DNA of 12,034 bases from Syntrophaceae bacterium (GCA_023249795.1 JAHFBU010000010.1:3014-15047); one strand, 5' to 3'; shown: positions 1 to 7,188, numbered from the stretch's first letter. Translations and numbers: made by a program. The notes: generated by a model from the letters alone, not told the origin.

Positions 1-201
1 TTCACTTTGGGACATGTCCCGGATGTTCGGTTTTTCCGCCATGCTTCGGCACTCCGCTTTCCTATTGCAGCAATGATCGCCGACGCATTACTCCGTCAGC
101 CCGCGAAACCGAAAAAGCGCATCACGTTTCCCGGCATAATTATCTATAATGGCGGCAGAAGGTTCTTCTCGTAAATAGACAGGAAGATTGTGGGGGGTGT
201 T
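1..201. other. Intergenic or gene-end region without a convincing gene
   Basis: This stretch lies beyond the 3' end of the NlpC/P60 gene. It contains a perfect 12-bp palindrome, GGGACATGTCCC, at 9-20. Plus frame 1 is open from the window edge to a TAA at 172-174 (57 codons), so it could be the tail of a gene entering from the left. I do not recognise the peptide, and 57 open codons can occur by chance. I see no clear terminator for the minus-strand gene that ends at 202, only a weak 5-bp inverted repeat near 157-169 with no T-run. Confidence 0.3.
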
Positions 202-993
202 TTACATGCCGCCAACGTTTTCCTTGAGGCGGACAGCCCGGATGAAGCGCCGGTCGTAATAGGGGGTATTGAGGTCATCCACACGGACCCCTTTCTTTCG
301 CGAAGAAGCGTGGACGAACTGGTTGTTGCCGATGTAGATTCCAACGTGACCTACGGCCTTTCTCGTTTTGAAAAAGAGGAGATCCCCCTCGGCCAGTTCG
401 CTTCTTTCAACGCGCATCCCGACGTGGGACTGCTCAAAAGCCGTCCGAGGGAGGTCGATATTGAAGAACTCATAGATCTTCTTTACAAATCCGGAACAGT
501 CTATCCCTTTGACCGAGGATCCGCCAAGCCGATAGGGGGCGCCAAGAAAACCCGTTGCCACTTTTACGAGCAGCTTTGGTTCTTCGGGGTTGCTCCACTT
601 GCCGAGGAGCGTTGCATTGTCTCCCTCCGGTATTTCGATTTCCGCCTTAATGACGTCCTGAGCGAGAAGGTTCTCCCCCCCTTCTTCTTCCTCCAACTCC
701 GGTCTGATCGCGTTCTTTACGGAATCGGGAGCCGGAGACGGGTCTTGTTTCAGGGTGTTCTTGCCGGGATGGAGGGGGATGACGAGGCGTTGGCCCACTT
801 GGAGGCGGCTGACTTTCAGATGGTTGGCCGCCTTTAATGCGCTCAGTGAAACGCCGCTGTTTGCGGCGATTTTCGAGAGCGTATCGCCGTGATGAACCGA
901 ATAGGTCTCCTTTGCCGAGGCATTACCGCAAAGGAGCAGGGTCGTGAACAGGACGCCGGATCCTATCCATAGGAAAATCTGCCGTCTCATCAT
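202..993 (-). CDS. Secreted LysM + NlpC/P60 peptidoglycan hydrolase
   Basis: Predicted cell-wall hydrolase of 263 residues that binds glycan through LysM and cuts peptide stems with an NlpC/P60 cysteine peptidase domain (family role: D-gamma-Glu/diamino-acid endopeptidase). A Sec signal peptide covers residues 1-27 (MMRRQ, hydrophobic core, cleavage after NASA). One LysM lies at about 31-74, followed by an acidic, Pro-rich linker (EEEE at 101-104). The NlpC/P60 domain spans about 142-257, with the expected triad Cys166 (DCSG), His216 (GHVGIY) and His228 (FVHAS). The start at 993 is chosen for AGGAGG at 1000-1005, 6 nt upstream, and for the ideal signal-peptide N-terminus. An in-frame ATG at 1014 also has an SD (GGGAGGA, 1022-1028), adding seven residues. 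The LLLC stretch is not a proper lipobox because -1 is Leu. The exact in vivo bond cut is inferred. Confidence 0.93.
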   Translation of the reverse strand: MMRRQIFLWIGSGVLFTTLLLCGNASAKETYSVHHGDTLSKIAANSGVSLSALKAANHLKVSRLQVGQRLVIPLHPGKNTLKQDPSPAPDSVKNAIRPELEEEEGGENLLAQDVIKAEIEIPEGDNATLLGKWSNPEEPKLLVKVATGFLGAPYRLGGSSVKGIDCSGFVKKIYEFFNIDLPRTAFEQSHVGMRVERSELAEGDLLFFKTRKAVGHVGIYIGNNQFVHASSRKKGVRVDDLNTPYYDRRFIRAVRLKENVGGM

Positions 994-1100
994 GAAGTGC
1001 CTCCTCATGGTCATTCGGTAGTCCTCCCTTTGAAGGAATGGTGCACAGATTAGGTCTGACGGATGACAAGTTGATAAGCTGCACACGAGAACTGTGGGGA

Positions 1101-1129
1101 CGTTTATCGGAATTGATGCCGGAAGTCAA
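1101..1129 (-). promoter_or_regulatory. Possible sigma70 promoter of the NlpC/P60 gene
   Basis: Read on the minus strand, a -35-like TTGACT (1124-1129) is followed after 17 nt by TAAACG (1101-1106), a weak -10. It lies in the 170-nt gap between the thioesterase stop and the hydrolase start, upstream of both candidate start codons. The -10 match is poor, so this is tentative. Confidence 0.25.
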
Positions 1130-1163
1130 CCCAAAATTCTTAAATGACGCCAACTTACTGAAA

Positions 1164-1592
1164 TCAGGCATGATCCCCTGGGGATCGGCCGATCCTGGCG
1201 ATGGTGCCTTGCGAAACGGCGCACAATTCCTCTTTTCCGTCGTTCACCGTGAATATCTCGCAACGGCAAACGGCCTGGGCCTTGCCGGAATGGATGACTG
1301 TCGCTCTGGCAATCAACAAGGTTCCCATCGCAGGCTTCAGATAATTGATCTTGTACTCAGATGTGACGACTGCCGGACCCAGTGCGCTACCACCCGCAAA
1401 CGTGAGCGCGTTGTCTGCCGCGTAGCTGATCACACCCCCGTGCACAAAGCCGTTCTGCTGTTTAAGGTTGGGCGTGATCGGAACGGCCAGCTCGACCCGA
1501 CCCAGCGAAAAGGCCGTCAGTTCCGCGCCGACAAGCGTGCTGAACGGTTGTGACGCCAGAATCTGCTTCCCCAATTGCAAAAGTTCATCCAT
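1164..1592 (-). CDS. PaaI-family hotdog-fold acyl-CoA thioesterase
   Basis: A 142-residue single hotdog domain, the usual length for PaaI/YdiI-type thioesterases that hydrolyse acyl- or aryl-CoA esters in the cytoplasm. The signature runs from about residue 48: GFVHGGVISYAADNA, with His51-Gly52-Gly53 at the start of the hotdog helix and Asp60 at the position that holds the catalytic acid in this family. The C-terminal half has the expected beta-sheet pattern (EYKINYLKPA, then ARATVIHSGKAQAV). Start ATG 1592 has GGAGG 6 nt upstream. A longer reading from 1670 would begin inside the -35 box of the apparent promoter, so I reject it. Substrate is unknown. It is followed 170 nt later by the hydrolase gene on the same strand, probably a separate unit. 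Confidence 0.9.
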   Translation of the reverse strand: MDELLQLGKQILASQPFSTLVGAELTAFSLGRVELAVPITPNLKQQNGFVHGGVISYAADNALTFAGGSALGPAVVTSEYKINYLKPAMGTLLIARATVIHSGKAQAVCRCEIFTVNDGKEELCAVSQGTIARIGRSPGDHA

Positions 1593-1640
1593 CTTCGGCC
1601 TCCAAGCATCTTGTCCCGTACCGATATTTTGTGCGTGAGC

Positions 1641-1670
1641 CAAATATGGTGAATCCCGGTATCGTGTCAA
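1641..1670 (-). promoter_or_regulatory. Sigma70-type promoter of the thioesterase gene
   Basis: On the minus strand, a perfect TTGACA (1665-1670) is followed after 18 nt by TATTTG (1641-1646). This would place transcription start near 1634, about 40 nt before the ATG at 1592. The -35 is ideal, the -10 only half matches consensus. Confidence 0.4.
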
Positions 1671-1702
1671 GAATATTCTGACAGTCCCTTTCGTCTTCCA
1701 CT

Positions 1703-1731
1703 TTGCACGGCGTGAAAAAATGGGGTATGTT
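1703..1731 (+). promoter_or_regulatory. Possible sigma70 promoter of mtgA
   Basis: TTGCAC (1703-1708) and TATGTT (1726-1731) are separated by 17 nt and lie about 50 nt upstream of the mtgA start. It is arranged back-to-back with the thioesterase promoter in the same divergent gap. Both boxes are imperfect. Confidence 0.28.
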
Positions 1732-1779
1732 CCCGTCCATCCGGCGACATGGAAATAGCCGGTTCAGGGATTGTGGAAA

Positions 1780-2670
1780 ATGTGGAAGAAATGGACCAGG
1801 CGCGCCGCGATTCTACTGGCGGCGGCTTTCATATTGAACATCGCATCTTATCTGCTGTATCCGAATGTCTCCCGGCTGAAACGGGAGCGCCCGGCCAGGA
1901 CTGCGTTCATGGAGTACCGGGAGCGGCAGTGGGAGATGGCCGGTCTCAACCGGCATATCCGGCAGGAGTGGGTACCGCTCTCATCGATCTCCCCCTATGC
2001 GGTCAAGGCAGTTATCATTGCCGAAGATGACAAGTTTTGGTCCCATGAGGGATTCGATTTCACGGCGATCCAGAAGGCAATTGAGAAGGATCTCCAGAAG
2101 GGGCGCTTCAAGGCGGGGGGGAGTACGATCAGCCAGCAGCTCGCGAAGAACCTTTACCTTACCCCGGCGAGGAACCCCATCCGGAAATTGAAGGAGGCGA
2201 TTTTGACCTGGCGCCTGGAGCGAAATCTCTCCAAGCGGCGGATCATCGAACTCTACCTGAACGTTGCGGAGTGGGGGGACGGGATCTTCGGCATCGAGGC
2301 CGCCGCGCGCCATTACTTCGGGAAGGGTGCAGGAGAACTGACGGCGCGTGAGGCGGCGGCGCTTGCGGTGGTTCTGCCCAGCCCGCTCCGCTACAACCCC
2401 GTTGGGGGAGGTCCTTATGTGGAGAGCCGGACGGAGGCGGTCTATCGGATCATGGTGCGGCGGGGAATCGCCATCTCCGAATACGAACAGATGCTGAACG
2501 ACCCTACTGAAAACGGATCGCCGACGCCCTATTCACCGGGCGATGCCGCCAACCCGGATGCCGCGGATGCAACGATCGGTGGTAAGCCGGAGGCAGAAAC
2601 GGCAGCGTCAATCCCGATTCTTATGGGGGGCGACAAGAGGCAGCAGCCGGCGGCGGAAGTCGGAAGATGA
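1780..2670 (+). CDS. mtgA: Monofunctional biosynthetic peptidoglycan transglycosylase
   Basis: Family GT51 glycosyltransferase that polymerises lipid II into glycan strands at the outer face of the inner membrane. It has 296 residues. There is one N-terminal membrane anchor at about 9-27. The GT51 domain follows at about 65-225 with its conserved blocks: EDDKFWSHEG at 82-91 (Glu82 is the expected catalytic base), GGSTISQQ at 113-120, a RKLKEA block and an IIELYLN block. No transpeptidase domain follows, which distinguishes it from class A PBPs. A C-terminal tail of about 55 residues rich in Pro, Ala and Gly (after the LNDPTEN segment) goes beyond the usual MtgA length of about 230-240. ATG 1780 is preferred, with AGGGA 9 nt upstream. 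A TTG at 1771 in frame would add three residues but has no SD spacing. Confidence 0.94.
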   Translation: MWKKWTRRAAILLAAAFILNIASYLLYPNVSRLKRERPARTAFMEYRERQWEMAGLNRHIRQEWVPLSSISPYAVKAVIIAEDDKFWSHEGFDFTAIQKAIEKDLQKGRFKAGGSTISQQLAKNLYLTPARNPIRKLKEAILTWRLERNLSKRRIIELYLNVAEWGDGIFGIEAAARHYFGKGAGELTAREAAALAVVLPSPLRYNPVGGGPYVESRTEAVYRIMVRRGIAISEYEQMLNDPTENGSPTPYSPGDAANPDAADATIGGKPEAETAASIPILMGGDKRQQPAAEVGR

Positions 2671-2838
2671 CCGAGTGGTTCGAATGTAATTTTGATTCGA
2701 CACCCGTTGAATTGAGCCTTGACTCCCTTCATCTACCTATGCGTCGGAGCCACGAATCAGTCGGATGAACCCGTACACTCATCACTTACGACATCCTTAA
2801 TGTTTTGCATATATACGGTTCAAAGGAATCGACCTGAT

Positions 2839-4070
2839 TCAGCACATCTCCAGAACCGTTGCCAGCGAGACGCCGCCGCCGCCGCAGAGTGTCGCCATGC
2901 CGAGGGTCTTTCCACGTTTCTCCATCGAATGGAGCAGGGTGACCATGATCCGGCATCCCGTGGAGCCCACGGGATGGCCGAGGCCGACCCCGGAGCCGTT
3001 GATGTTCGTCAGCTTGCGGTTGAGGCCGAGTTCCCGTTCGCAGCCCAGGTACTGGGCGGCGAAGGCCTCGTTCACCTCGATCAGTTCAAAGTCGGCAAGC
3101 TTCAAACCGGATTTCTGGAGGAGATTCCGGACAGCCGGTACGGGGCTCAAACCCATGATGGAGGGGTGGCAGCCGCCGCGTCCGACCGCTCTGATCCGGG
3201 CAAGGGGTTTCAGTCCGAGCTCGATCGCCTTTTCGGCGGACATGATGATCATGGCGCTCGCTCCGTCGTTTACGCCGGAGGAGTTTCCCGCCGTGACCTT
3301 GCCGGTTCCGGGAATGAATGCGGCGGGAAGGGCCGCGAGGTCGGCAGCCGTCAGGCCGGGGCGGAAATGTTCGTCTTTCGAAAAGACCACAGGCGGCTTT
3401 CCTTTCCGCTGGGGGATCTCCACGGGAACAATCTCTTCCTGAAAATCCCCTTCCTTCGTAGCCCTCTCAACGTTGTTGTGGCTTCGCAGGGCAACCTCAT
3501 CGATCTCCTCACGGCTAAGATTGTACATCTGAGCGATCAGTTCGGCGGTGATCCCCATGATGTAGGGTTTTCCCCGGAAGAGTTCGACGACTCCCCCCTC
3601 CTTGACCGGCCCCTTCTCAAGGCCGGGGACGAGGTGCGATCCGGCATAAAGGCCGTGGATAAGGTCATCAACAAAGACCTGGTCCTGGAGTCGGCATCCC
3701 CAACGGGCCGCGGGGACGGAATAGGCGATCCCCGACATGTGTTCCATCCCGCCATGCCGGATTGGATCATCGCCATGCCGGACACAACGGCCTCCATCCC
3801 GGAGATGCAGACACGGTTTACCGTGACGGCCGTGACGGTCTCCGGAATGCCCGCCAGCAGGGCTGCAATCCGGGTGACGTTCAGGGTATCCGCCGGTTCC
3901 ATGCAACAGCCGAAGCGGACATCGTCGATGAGACCGGGGTCGACTCCGGCCCTTTTCACAGCCTCTTTCATGACGATGCTGCCCAGCGTTGCGCAGTTGA
4001 GATTCTTCAGTGTTCCGCCGAAGGCGCCGACGGCGGTCCGACATGCGGATACGATGACGCACTCTTTCAT
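2839..4070 (-). pseudogene. Acetyl-CoA acetyltransferase (thiolase), frameshifted
   Basis: Thiolase-family gene (two acetyl-CoA to acetoacetyl-CoA, or the reverse cleavage) split across two frames. Start ATG 4070 has AAGGG 6 nt upstream. The first frame is a normal thiolase N-terminus to about residue 106, with nucleophile Cys88 in VCISGMEA. The reading then shifts near 3748-3753 and continues in another frame with EHMSGIAYSVP, NEAFAAQ, the GLGHPVGSTG His motif and the terminal CGGGG Cys motif. All catalytic residues survive. In thiolases about six residues separate the two halves here, so loss of about 19 nt fits both the missing residues and the frame change. Unrepaired, translation stops at 3537 after about 177 residues. 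Repaired length would be about 416, somewhat longer than AtoB (394). It is probably co-transcribed with the beta-barrel gene 16 nt upstream. A sequencing or assembly error is a real alternative to a true pseudogene. Confidence 0.85.
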
Positions 4071-4086
4071 TTTAGACCCTTGTTTT

Positions 4087-5127
4087 CTAAAATCTTCCGG
4101 TAAATCCGAAATCAAACACCCAGTCGCGGCTTTGCGTATCGACGGCATCGGGGTCATATCCCGTCAAAGCGGGAACAACCATGCCGAGGCGAAAGCCCAT
4201 TTTTTCCTTAAACATATATTGCAAGCCGACGATGAGATCCAGTGTCTTGAGACTGTCCCTCTTGTCCTCGTCACGGTTTAAGAAAGGCAAGTCCCGGTAT
4301 GATTCTTTGATATGGCTGTGCCCCATGATAATGCCCGCCAGATTTGCGTAAGCCACAAGCTTGGGTACGGGTGTGTAATACTCCGCGCCAACCATATAGT
4401 GGAATACGTTTCCCGCCCGATTTTCGTACAGGACGTTTGCGCCCCAGTTATTGGTTTCCGTATAATCGCCCTTCGTGGTGAAGGTGTAACCGACATTGGC
4501 GATAACCAGAAAGTTGCCGAAAAAACCGGTCACGCTCTGATTGATGATGAAATCATAGGAACCGGTCCCAAGGGCCAACTGTTCCTGCCGGTCTTCAAAC
4601 TGCTTGTTTTCTCCCGTGGGAAGCTTCAGGTAGAAGGAGGTCATCCCCTGGAATCTGCTGATATCGCCGTAGCGGTACTTGGCCCCTACGGTTATGTCGC
4701 CGAGACCGCTGGCTGTAAGATCGGCACCCGTATATTCCCCTTTCAGTTGCTTGCGCACGTAGGGGAGGGAGAGTTCAGCCTTGATATTCTCCGTGAAAGC
4801 GTAGGAGAGGGGTATGCTGTACACCTGCATATGGGTCGAATATAGGCTTTGGAAGCCCACCTCGGTAGTTCCGGCAAGCGGGGAAGGCGCGGCCGGCGGA
4901 GCGCCCGGAGCGGCAGGCGGGGGTGCCGGGATTGCGGAGAAAGTGGGATTGGTGACAATGGGATTGCTCACCACGGCGGTAACGGACTGGACGGTCGCCC
5001 CTCCCGCCGTGGACTGGGGGGACGACCCGGACTCGTGCATTGATGGGGTTTGCGCTTCTGCCGTGGATATCGACAGAAGTAAGCTGACGAGAATTGCGCC
5101 AACGGTTGCCATGTAATGCTTCTTCAT
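4087..5127 (-). CDS. Outer-membrane beta-barrel protein, transporter-like
   Basis: A 346-residue exported protein. A clear Sec signal peptide spans 1-25 (MKKHYMATVG start, cleavage after STAEA). It is followed by a low-complexity Ser/Thr/Val segment and a Pro/Ala-rich stretch (PAPPPAAPGAPPAAPSP) at about residues 65-85. The rest is alternating polar/aromatic strands typical of a beta-barrel. The protein ends in Phe (FDFGFTGRF), the usual BAM recognition signal. The pattern resembles the phenol/MetA-degradation transporter-like barrel family, so passage of hydrophobic or aromatic compounds is possible, but the substrate is not visible. Start 5127 has GGAGG 8 nt upstream. Longer in-frame starts (to 5208) fall upstream of the likely transcription start. 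It is followed after 16 nt by the broken thiolase gene. Confidence 0.85.
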   Translation of the reverse strand: MKKHYMATVGAILVSLLLSISTAEAQTPSMHESGSSPQSTAGGATVQSVTAVVSNPIVTNPTFSAIPAPPPAAPGAPPAAPSPLAGTTEVGFQSLYSTHMQVYSIPLSYAFTENIKAELSLPYVRKQLKGEYTGADLTASGLGDITVGAKYRYGDISRFQGMTSFYLKLPTGENKQFEDRQEQLALGTGSYDFIINQSVTGFFGNFLVIANVGYTFTTKGDYTETNNWGANVLYENRAGNVFHYMVGAEYYTPVPKLVAYANLAGIIMGHSHIKESYRDLPFLNRDEDKRDSLKTLDLIVGLQYMFKEKMGFRLGMVVPALTGYDPDAVDTQSRDWVFDFGFTGRF

Positions 5128-5196
5128 ATTCCGTTCCTCCTTTACTTTGCTTATTGCTGCCATAGCAGCGGATAATGATTTACTTTTCGGAGCGCA

Positions 5197-5226
5197 ACGA
5201 TAGGACAAGACTGGCTTTCATGTCAA
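5197..5226 (-). promoter_or_regulatory. Sigma70 promoter of the beta-barrel/thiolase unit
   Basis: On the minus strand a perfect TTGACA (5221-5226) is followed after 18 nt by TATCGT (5197-5202, 4 of 6 matches). The predicted start of transcription is near 5190, giving a leader of about 60 nt ahead of the ATG at 5127. It lies just downstream of the tRNA terminator, so this unit looks insulated from the tRNA gene. Confidence 0.5.
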
Positions 5227-5282
5227 TGGAAACTTGGCCGTAAATTATGGGCTTCCGGGCAATATATCCCGGGAATGGTATG

Positions 5283-5319
5283 AAAAAAAGGGGCCAACCC
5301 TGCTTCGGTTGGCCCCTTT
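5283..5319 (-). terminator. Rho-independent terminator of tRNA-Asn
   Basis: On the minus strand, AAAGGGGCCAACC (5299-5287 complement) pairs with GGTTGGCCCCTTT across a 7-nt loop (5300-5306). This gives a 13-bp stem rich in GC, followed by a run of seven T. It begins 8 nt after the tRNA CCA end. Confidence 0.92.
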
Positions 5320-5326
5320 GGTTTGT

Positions 5327-5402
5327 TGGCTCCCCAGCGCGGACTCGAACCACGGACAAGATGGTTAACAGCCATCTGCTCTACCGACTGAGCTACTGGG
5401 GA
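5327..5402 (-). tRNA. tRNA-Asn, anticodon GTT
   Basis: A 76-nt cloverleaf read on the minus strand. The acceptor stem TCCCCAG (5402-5396) pairs perfectly with CTGGGGA (5337-5331), followed by discriminator G and an encoded CCA (5329-5327). The D arm is GCTCAGTCGGTAGAGC. The anticodon stem GATGG/CCATC encloses the loop CTGTTAA with anticodon GTT (5369-5367). The T arm has the invariant TTCGAGT loop. No intron or unusual base is seen. It is a single tRNA gene with its own promoter and terminator. No integrase gene or duplicated 3' end suggests use as an attachment site in this window. Confidence 0.98.
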
Positions 5403-5422
5403 AGATCGGTGAATGCGGGAGT

Positions 5423-5451
5423 CTCATAGTATATCGAAGTGGCTTTGTCAA
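5423..5451 (-). promoter_or_regulatory. Sigma70 promoter of tRNA-Asn
   Basis: On the minus strand a perfect TTGACA (5446-5451) is followed after 17 nt by TATGAG (5423-5428). The sequence after the -10 is C-rich (ACTCCCGC), like the GC-rich discriminators of stable-RNA promoters under stringent control. The predicted start lies about 14 nt upstream of the mature tRNA 5' end. Confidence 0.6.
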
Positions 5452-5636
5452 TAGACGTCTTGCAGAAAAAGCGGGGAGGTTATCTTTGCCTCTGTCCCGC
5501 GATTTGGAGTGATTTATCGTTGGCAGAAAATCGGCCGCCCGTGATAGAATGCCCGCGGTCCATCGGGGTGGGAAGGGCATATCCGGGGATTGTAACGGCG
5601 GGGTCGCAGGATGAAAAATTTGAATGAGGTGAAGTG

Positions 5637-6839
5637 ATGAAAGAGATATTCAAGGCTGTCCAGGTGACGGACGATGTCTGGTGGGTCGGGGCGATCGACT
5701 GGAATATCCGGGATTTTCATGGTTACCAAACGAAGCGGGGGAGCACCTACAACGCCTATCTGATCCTCGCGGACAAGATCACGCTGATCGATACGGTCAA
5801 GGCCCACTTTCGCGGGGAGATGATGGCCCGCATCGCTTCCGTCGTCGATCCGGCCAGGATCGAATACATCGTCTCCAACCACTCTGAGATGGACCATTCC
5901 GGTTCTCTTCCGGAGGTGATCAAGGAGGTTAATCCGGAGAAGGTGTTTGCCTCCGCCGTGGGGGCGAAGACGCTGAAGGAACTCTTCACATTCGACCGGG
6001 AGATCACGGCCGTCAAGGATGGGGAGACGCTCAGCCTCGGCAACCGCACGCTGACGTTCATGGAGACCCGAATGCTCCATTGGCCGGACAGTATGGTTTC
6101 CTACCTGAACGAGGAGCAACTCCTCTTCTCTCAGGACGCCTTCGGGATGCACCTGGCATCCTCGGAGCGCTTTGCCGACGAGTGCGACCCGGCCATCCTC
6201 GCCTACGAGGCGGCGACCTACTATGCGAACATCGTCCTGCCCTTCTCGCCGCTGGTGCTGAAACTCATAGAGAAGGTGACCGCCGCGGGCCTCGTCTTCA
6301 GGACCATCGCCCCGGACCATGGACCGATCTGGCGCAAGGAGACCGGGGGTATCATCGGGAGTTATGCGAAATGGGCCGCTCAAAGGCCGGAGGCGAGGGC
6401 AGTGGTCGTCTATGCGACGATGTGGCACAGCACGGAAAAGATGGCGCGGGCGATCGGCGAGGGGCTTGCGGCGGGAGGGTTGCATGTCAAGCTCATGTCC
6501 ATGGATGAAGTGCACCGGAGCGATGTGGCCTATGAACTGATGGGCGCGGGGGCGATTGCCGTCGGTTCGCCTACGCTCAACAACCACCTGCTTCCAAACA
6601 TGGCCGACGTTCTGACCTATCTCAAGGGGTTGAAGCCGAGGAATCTCATCGGCGCCGCCTTCGGATCCTACGGCTGGAGCGGGGAGGCGGTGAAGGAGAT
6701 CGAGGAGATTCTTACGGAGATGAAGGTCGAAAAGGCGGGGGAGGGGATCAGGGCAAGGAACGTGCCGGTTGCCGAGGTTCTTACCCGTTGTTACGACCTT
6801 GGGAGAACAATGGCGGAGAAGGTCCGGTGTCGTCTGTAA
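5637..6839 (+). CDS. fprA: A-type flavoprotein (flavo-diiron O2/NO reductase)
   Basis: Cytoplasmic enzyme of 400 residues, the typical size for rubredoxin:oxygen oxidoreductase/FprA. In this family it reduces O2 to water or NO to N2O. The N-terminal metallo-beta-lactamase-like domain (about 1-245) carries the full diiron ligand set: His82, Glu84, Asp86 and His87 (HSEMDHSGS), His148 (LHWPDS), Asp167 (SQDAFG) and His228 (PDHGP). The C-terminal flavodoxin domain (about 254-395) begins with VVYATMWHST, whose 261-266 loop binds FMN phosphate. No rubredoxin domain is fused, but a separate rubredoxin gene starts 53 nt downstream as likely electron donor. ATG 5637 is chosen because GAGGT lies 6 nt upstream, and the GTG directly before it has poor spacing. 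O2 versus NO preference cannot be read from the sequence. Confidence 0.95.
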   Translation: MKEIFKAVQVTDDVWWVGAIDWNIRDFHGYQTKRGSTYNAYLILADKITLIDTVKAHFRGEMMARIASVVDPARIEYIVSNHSEMDHSGSLPEVIKEVNPEKVFASAVGAKTLKELFTFDREITAVKDGETLSLGNRTLTFMETRMLHWPDSMVSYLNEEQLLFSQDAFGMHLASSERFADECDPAILAYEAATYYANIVLPFSPLVLKLIEKVTAAGLVFRTIAPDHGPIWRKETGGIIGSYAKWAAQRPEARAVVVYATMWHSTEKMARAIGEGLAAGGLHVKLMSMDEVHRSDVAYELMGAGAIAVGSPTLNNHLLPNMADVLTYLKGLKPRNLIGAAFGSYGWSGEAVKEIEEILTEMKVEKAGEGIRARNVPVAEVLTRCYDLGRTMAEKVRCRL

Positions 6840-6892
6840 GATAGCAGGCGACATTGATATAGCTTCTAACAAAATAGGAATGGAGGATGATC

Positions 6893-7051
6893 ATGGGAAG
6901 GTACGTATGCAATATCTGCGGTTATGTCTATGATCCGGCAGAGGGTGATCTCGAGGCTGGGATTGATGCGGGCGTTTCTTTTGAAAAGCTTCCCGAAGAC
7001 TGGGTCTGCCCGGTCTGCGGTGCGGGCAGGGATGAGTTTGCGCCGGAATAG
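6893..7051 (+). CDS. Rubredoxin
   Basis: A 52-residue one-electron carrier with a single Fe(Cys)4 site, the standard rubredoxin length. The two ligand loops are complete: Cys6-x2-Cys9-Gly (CNICGYVYDP) and Cys39-x2-Cys42-Gly (CPVCGAG). The conserved aromatic and acidic core is present (Tyr4, Tyr11, Phe30, Trp37, Phe49, with LPEDW before the second loop). GGAGG lies 6 nt before ATG 6893. An in-frame ATG at 6887 abuts the SD and is unlikely. Its place directly between fprA and the rubrerythrin gene points to a role as electron donor to both. Confidence 0.97.
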   Translation: MGRYVCNICGYVYDPAEGDLEAGIDAGVSFEKLPEDWVCPVCGAGRDEFAPE

Positions 7052-7083
7052 GGCAAGCCGCCATTGGCCCGAGAGTAGGGACA

Positions 7084-7169
7084 TGTGGAAATCGTGATTC
7101 CTCCGTGCGCTGGACATTTTTCGATGCGAAAAATCTCCAATGCGCCCTTCCGGGATCATGATTTCCATA
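7084..7169. repeat. Large imperfect intergenic palindrome
   Basis: Left arm 7086-7123 and right arm 7127-7167 are inverted copies, with a 3-nt centre (ATG, 7124-7126). The outer 16 bp (TGGAAATC...) match with only two differences, and the inner TTTTTCG/CGAAAAA is perfect. The middle part is less well paired, with a 3-nt length difference. It fills most of the rubredoxin-rubrerythrin gap and could fold as a long hairpin in RNA of either strand. There is no terminal T-run in the plus direction, so it does not look like a standard terminator. A dispersed REP-type element or an mRNA-stabilising hairpin is possible. Confidence 0.75.
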
Positions 7170-7188
7170 AGCGAAAGAGGGTAACGAC

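Noticed and set aside
922..933. Lipoprotein signal (LLLC) in the NlpC/P60 hydrolase
   Set aside because: The residue before Cys is Leu rather than Gly, Ala or Ser, and a good signal-peptidase I site (NASA) lies five residues later.
3741..3760. Programmed ribosomal frameshift in the thiolase
   Set aside because: No slippery heptamer is seen, and family residues are missing at the junction, which a frameshift alone would not explain. Deletion or sequence error fits better.
2719..4281. A 520-codon plus-strand open frame opposite the thiolase
   Set aside because: The minus strand carries all thiolase motifs across the same region, and the plus-strand peptide is low in recognisable features. The long opening is a by-product of codon bias.
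5327..5402. tRNA-Asn as an attachment site of a mobile island
   Set aside because: No integrase, no second copy of the tRNA 3' end and no composition change on either side are visible. The flanking genes look native.
5520..5550. Possible fprA promoter, TTGGCA and TAGAAT
   Set aside because: The boxes are decent but 19 nt apart, which is too long for confidence, and no alternative with standard spacing stands out.
5514..6872. A 452-codon minus-strand open frame opposite fprA
   Set aside because: FprA is intact with all ligands. The antisense peptide is His/Arg/Pro-rich and resembles no family.
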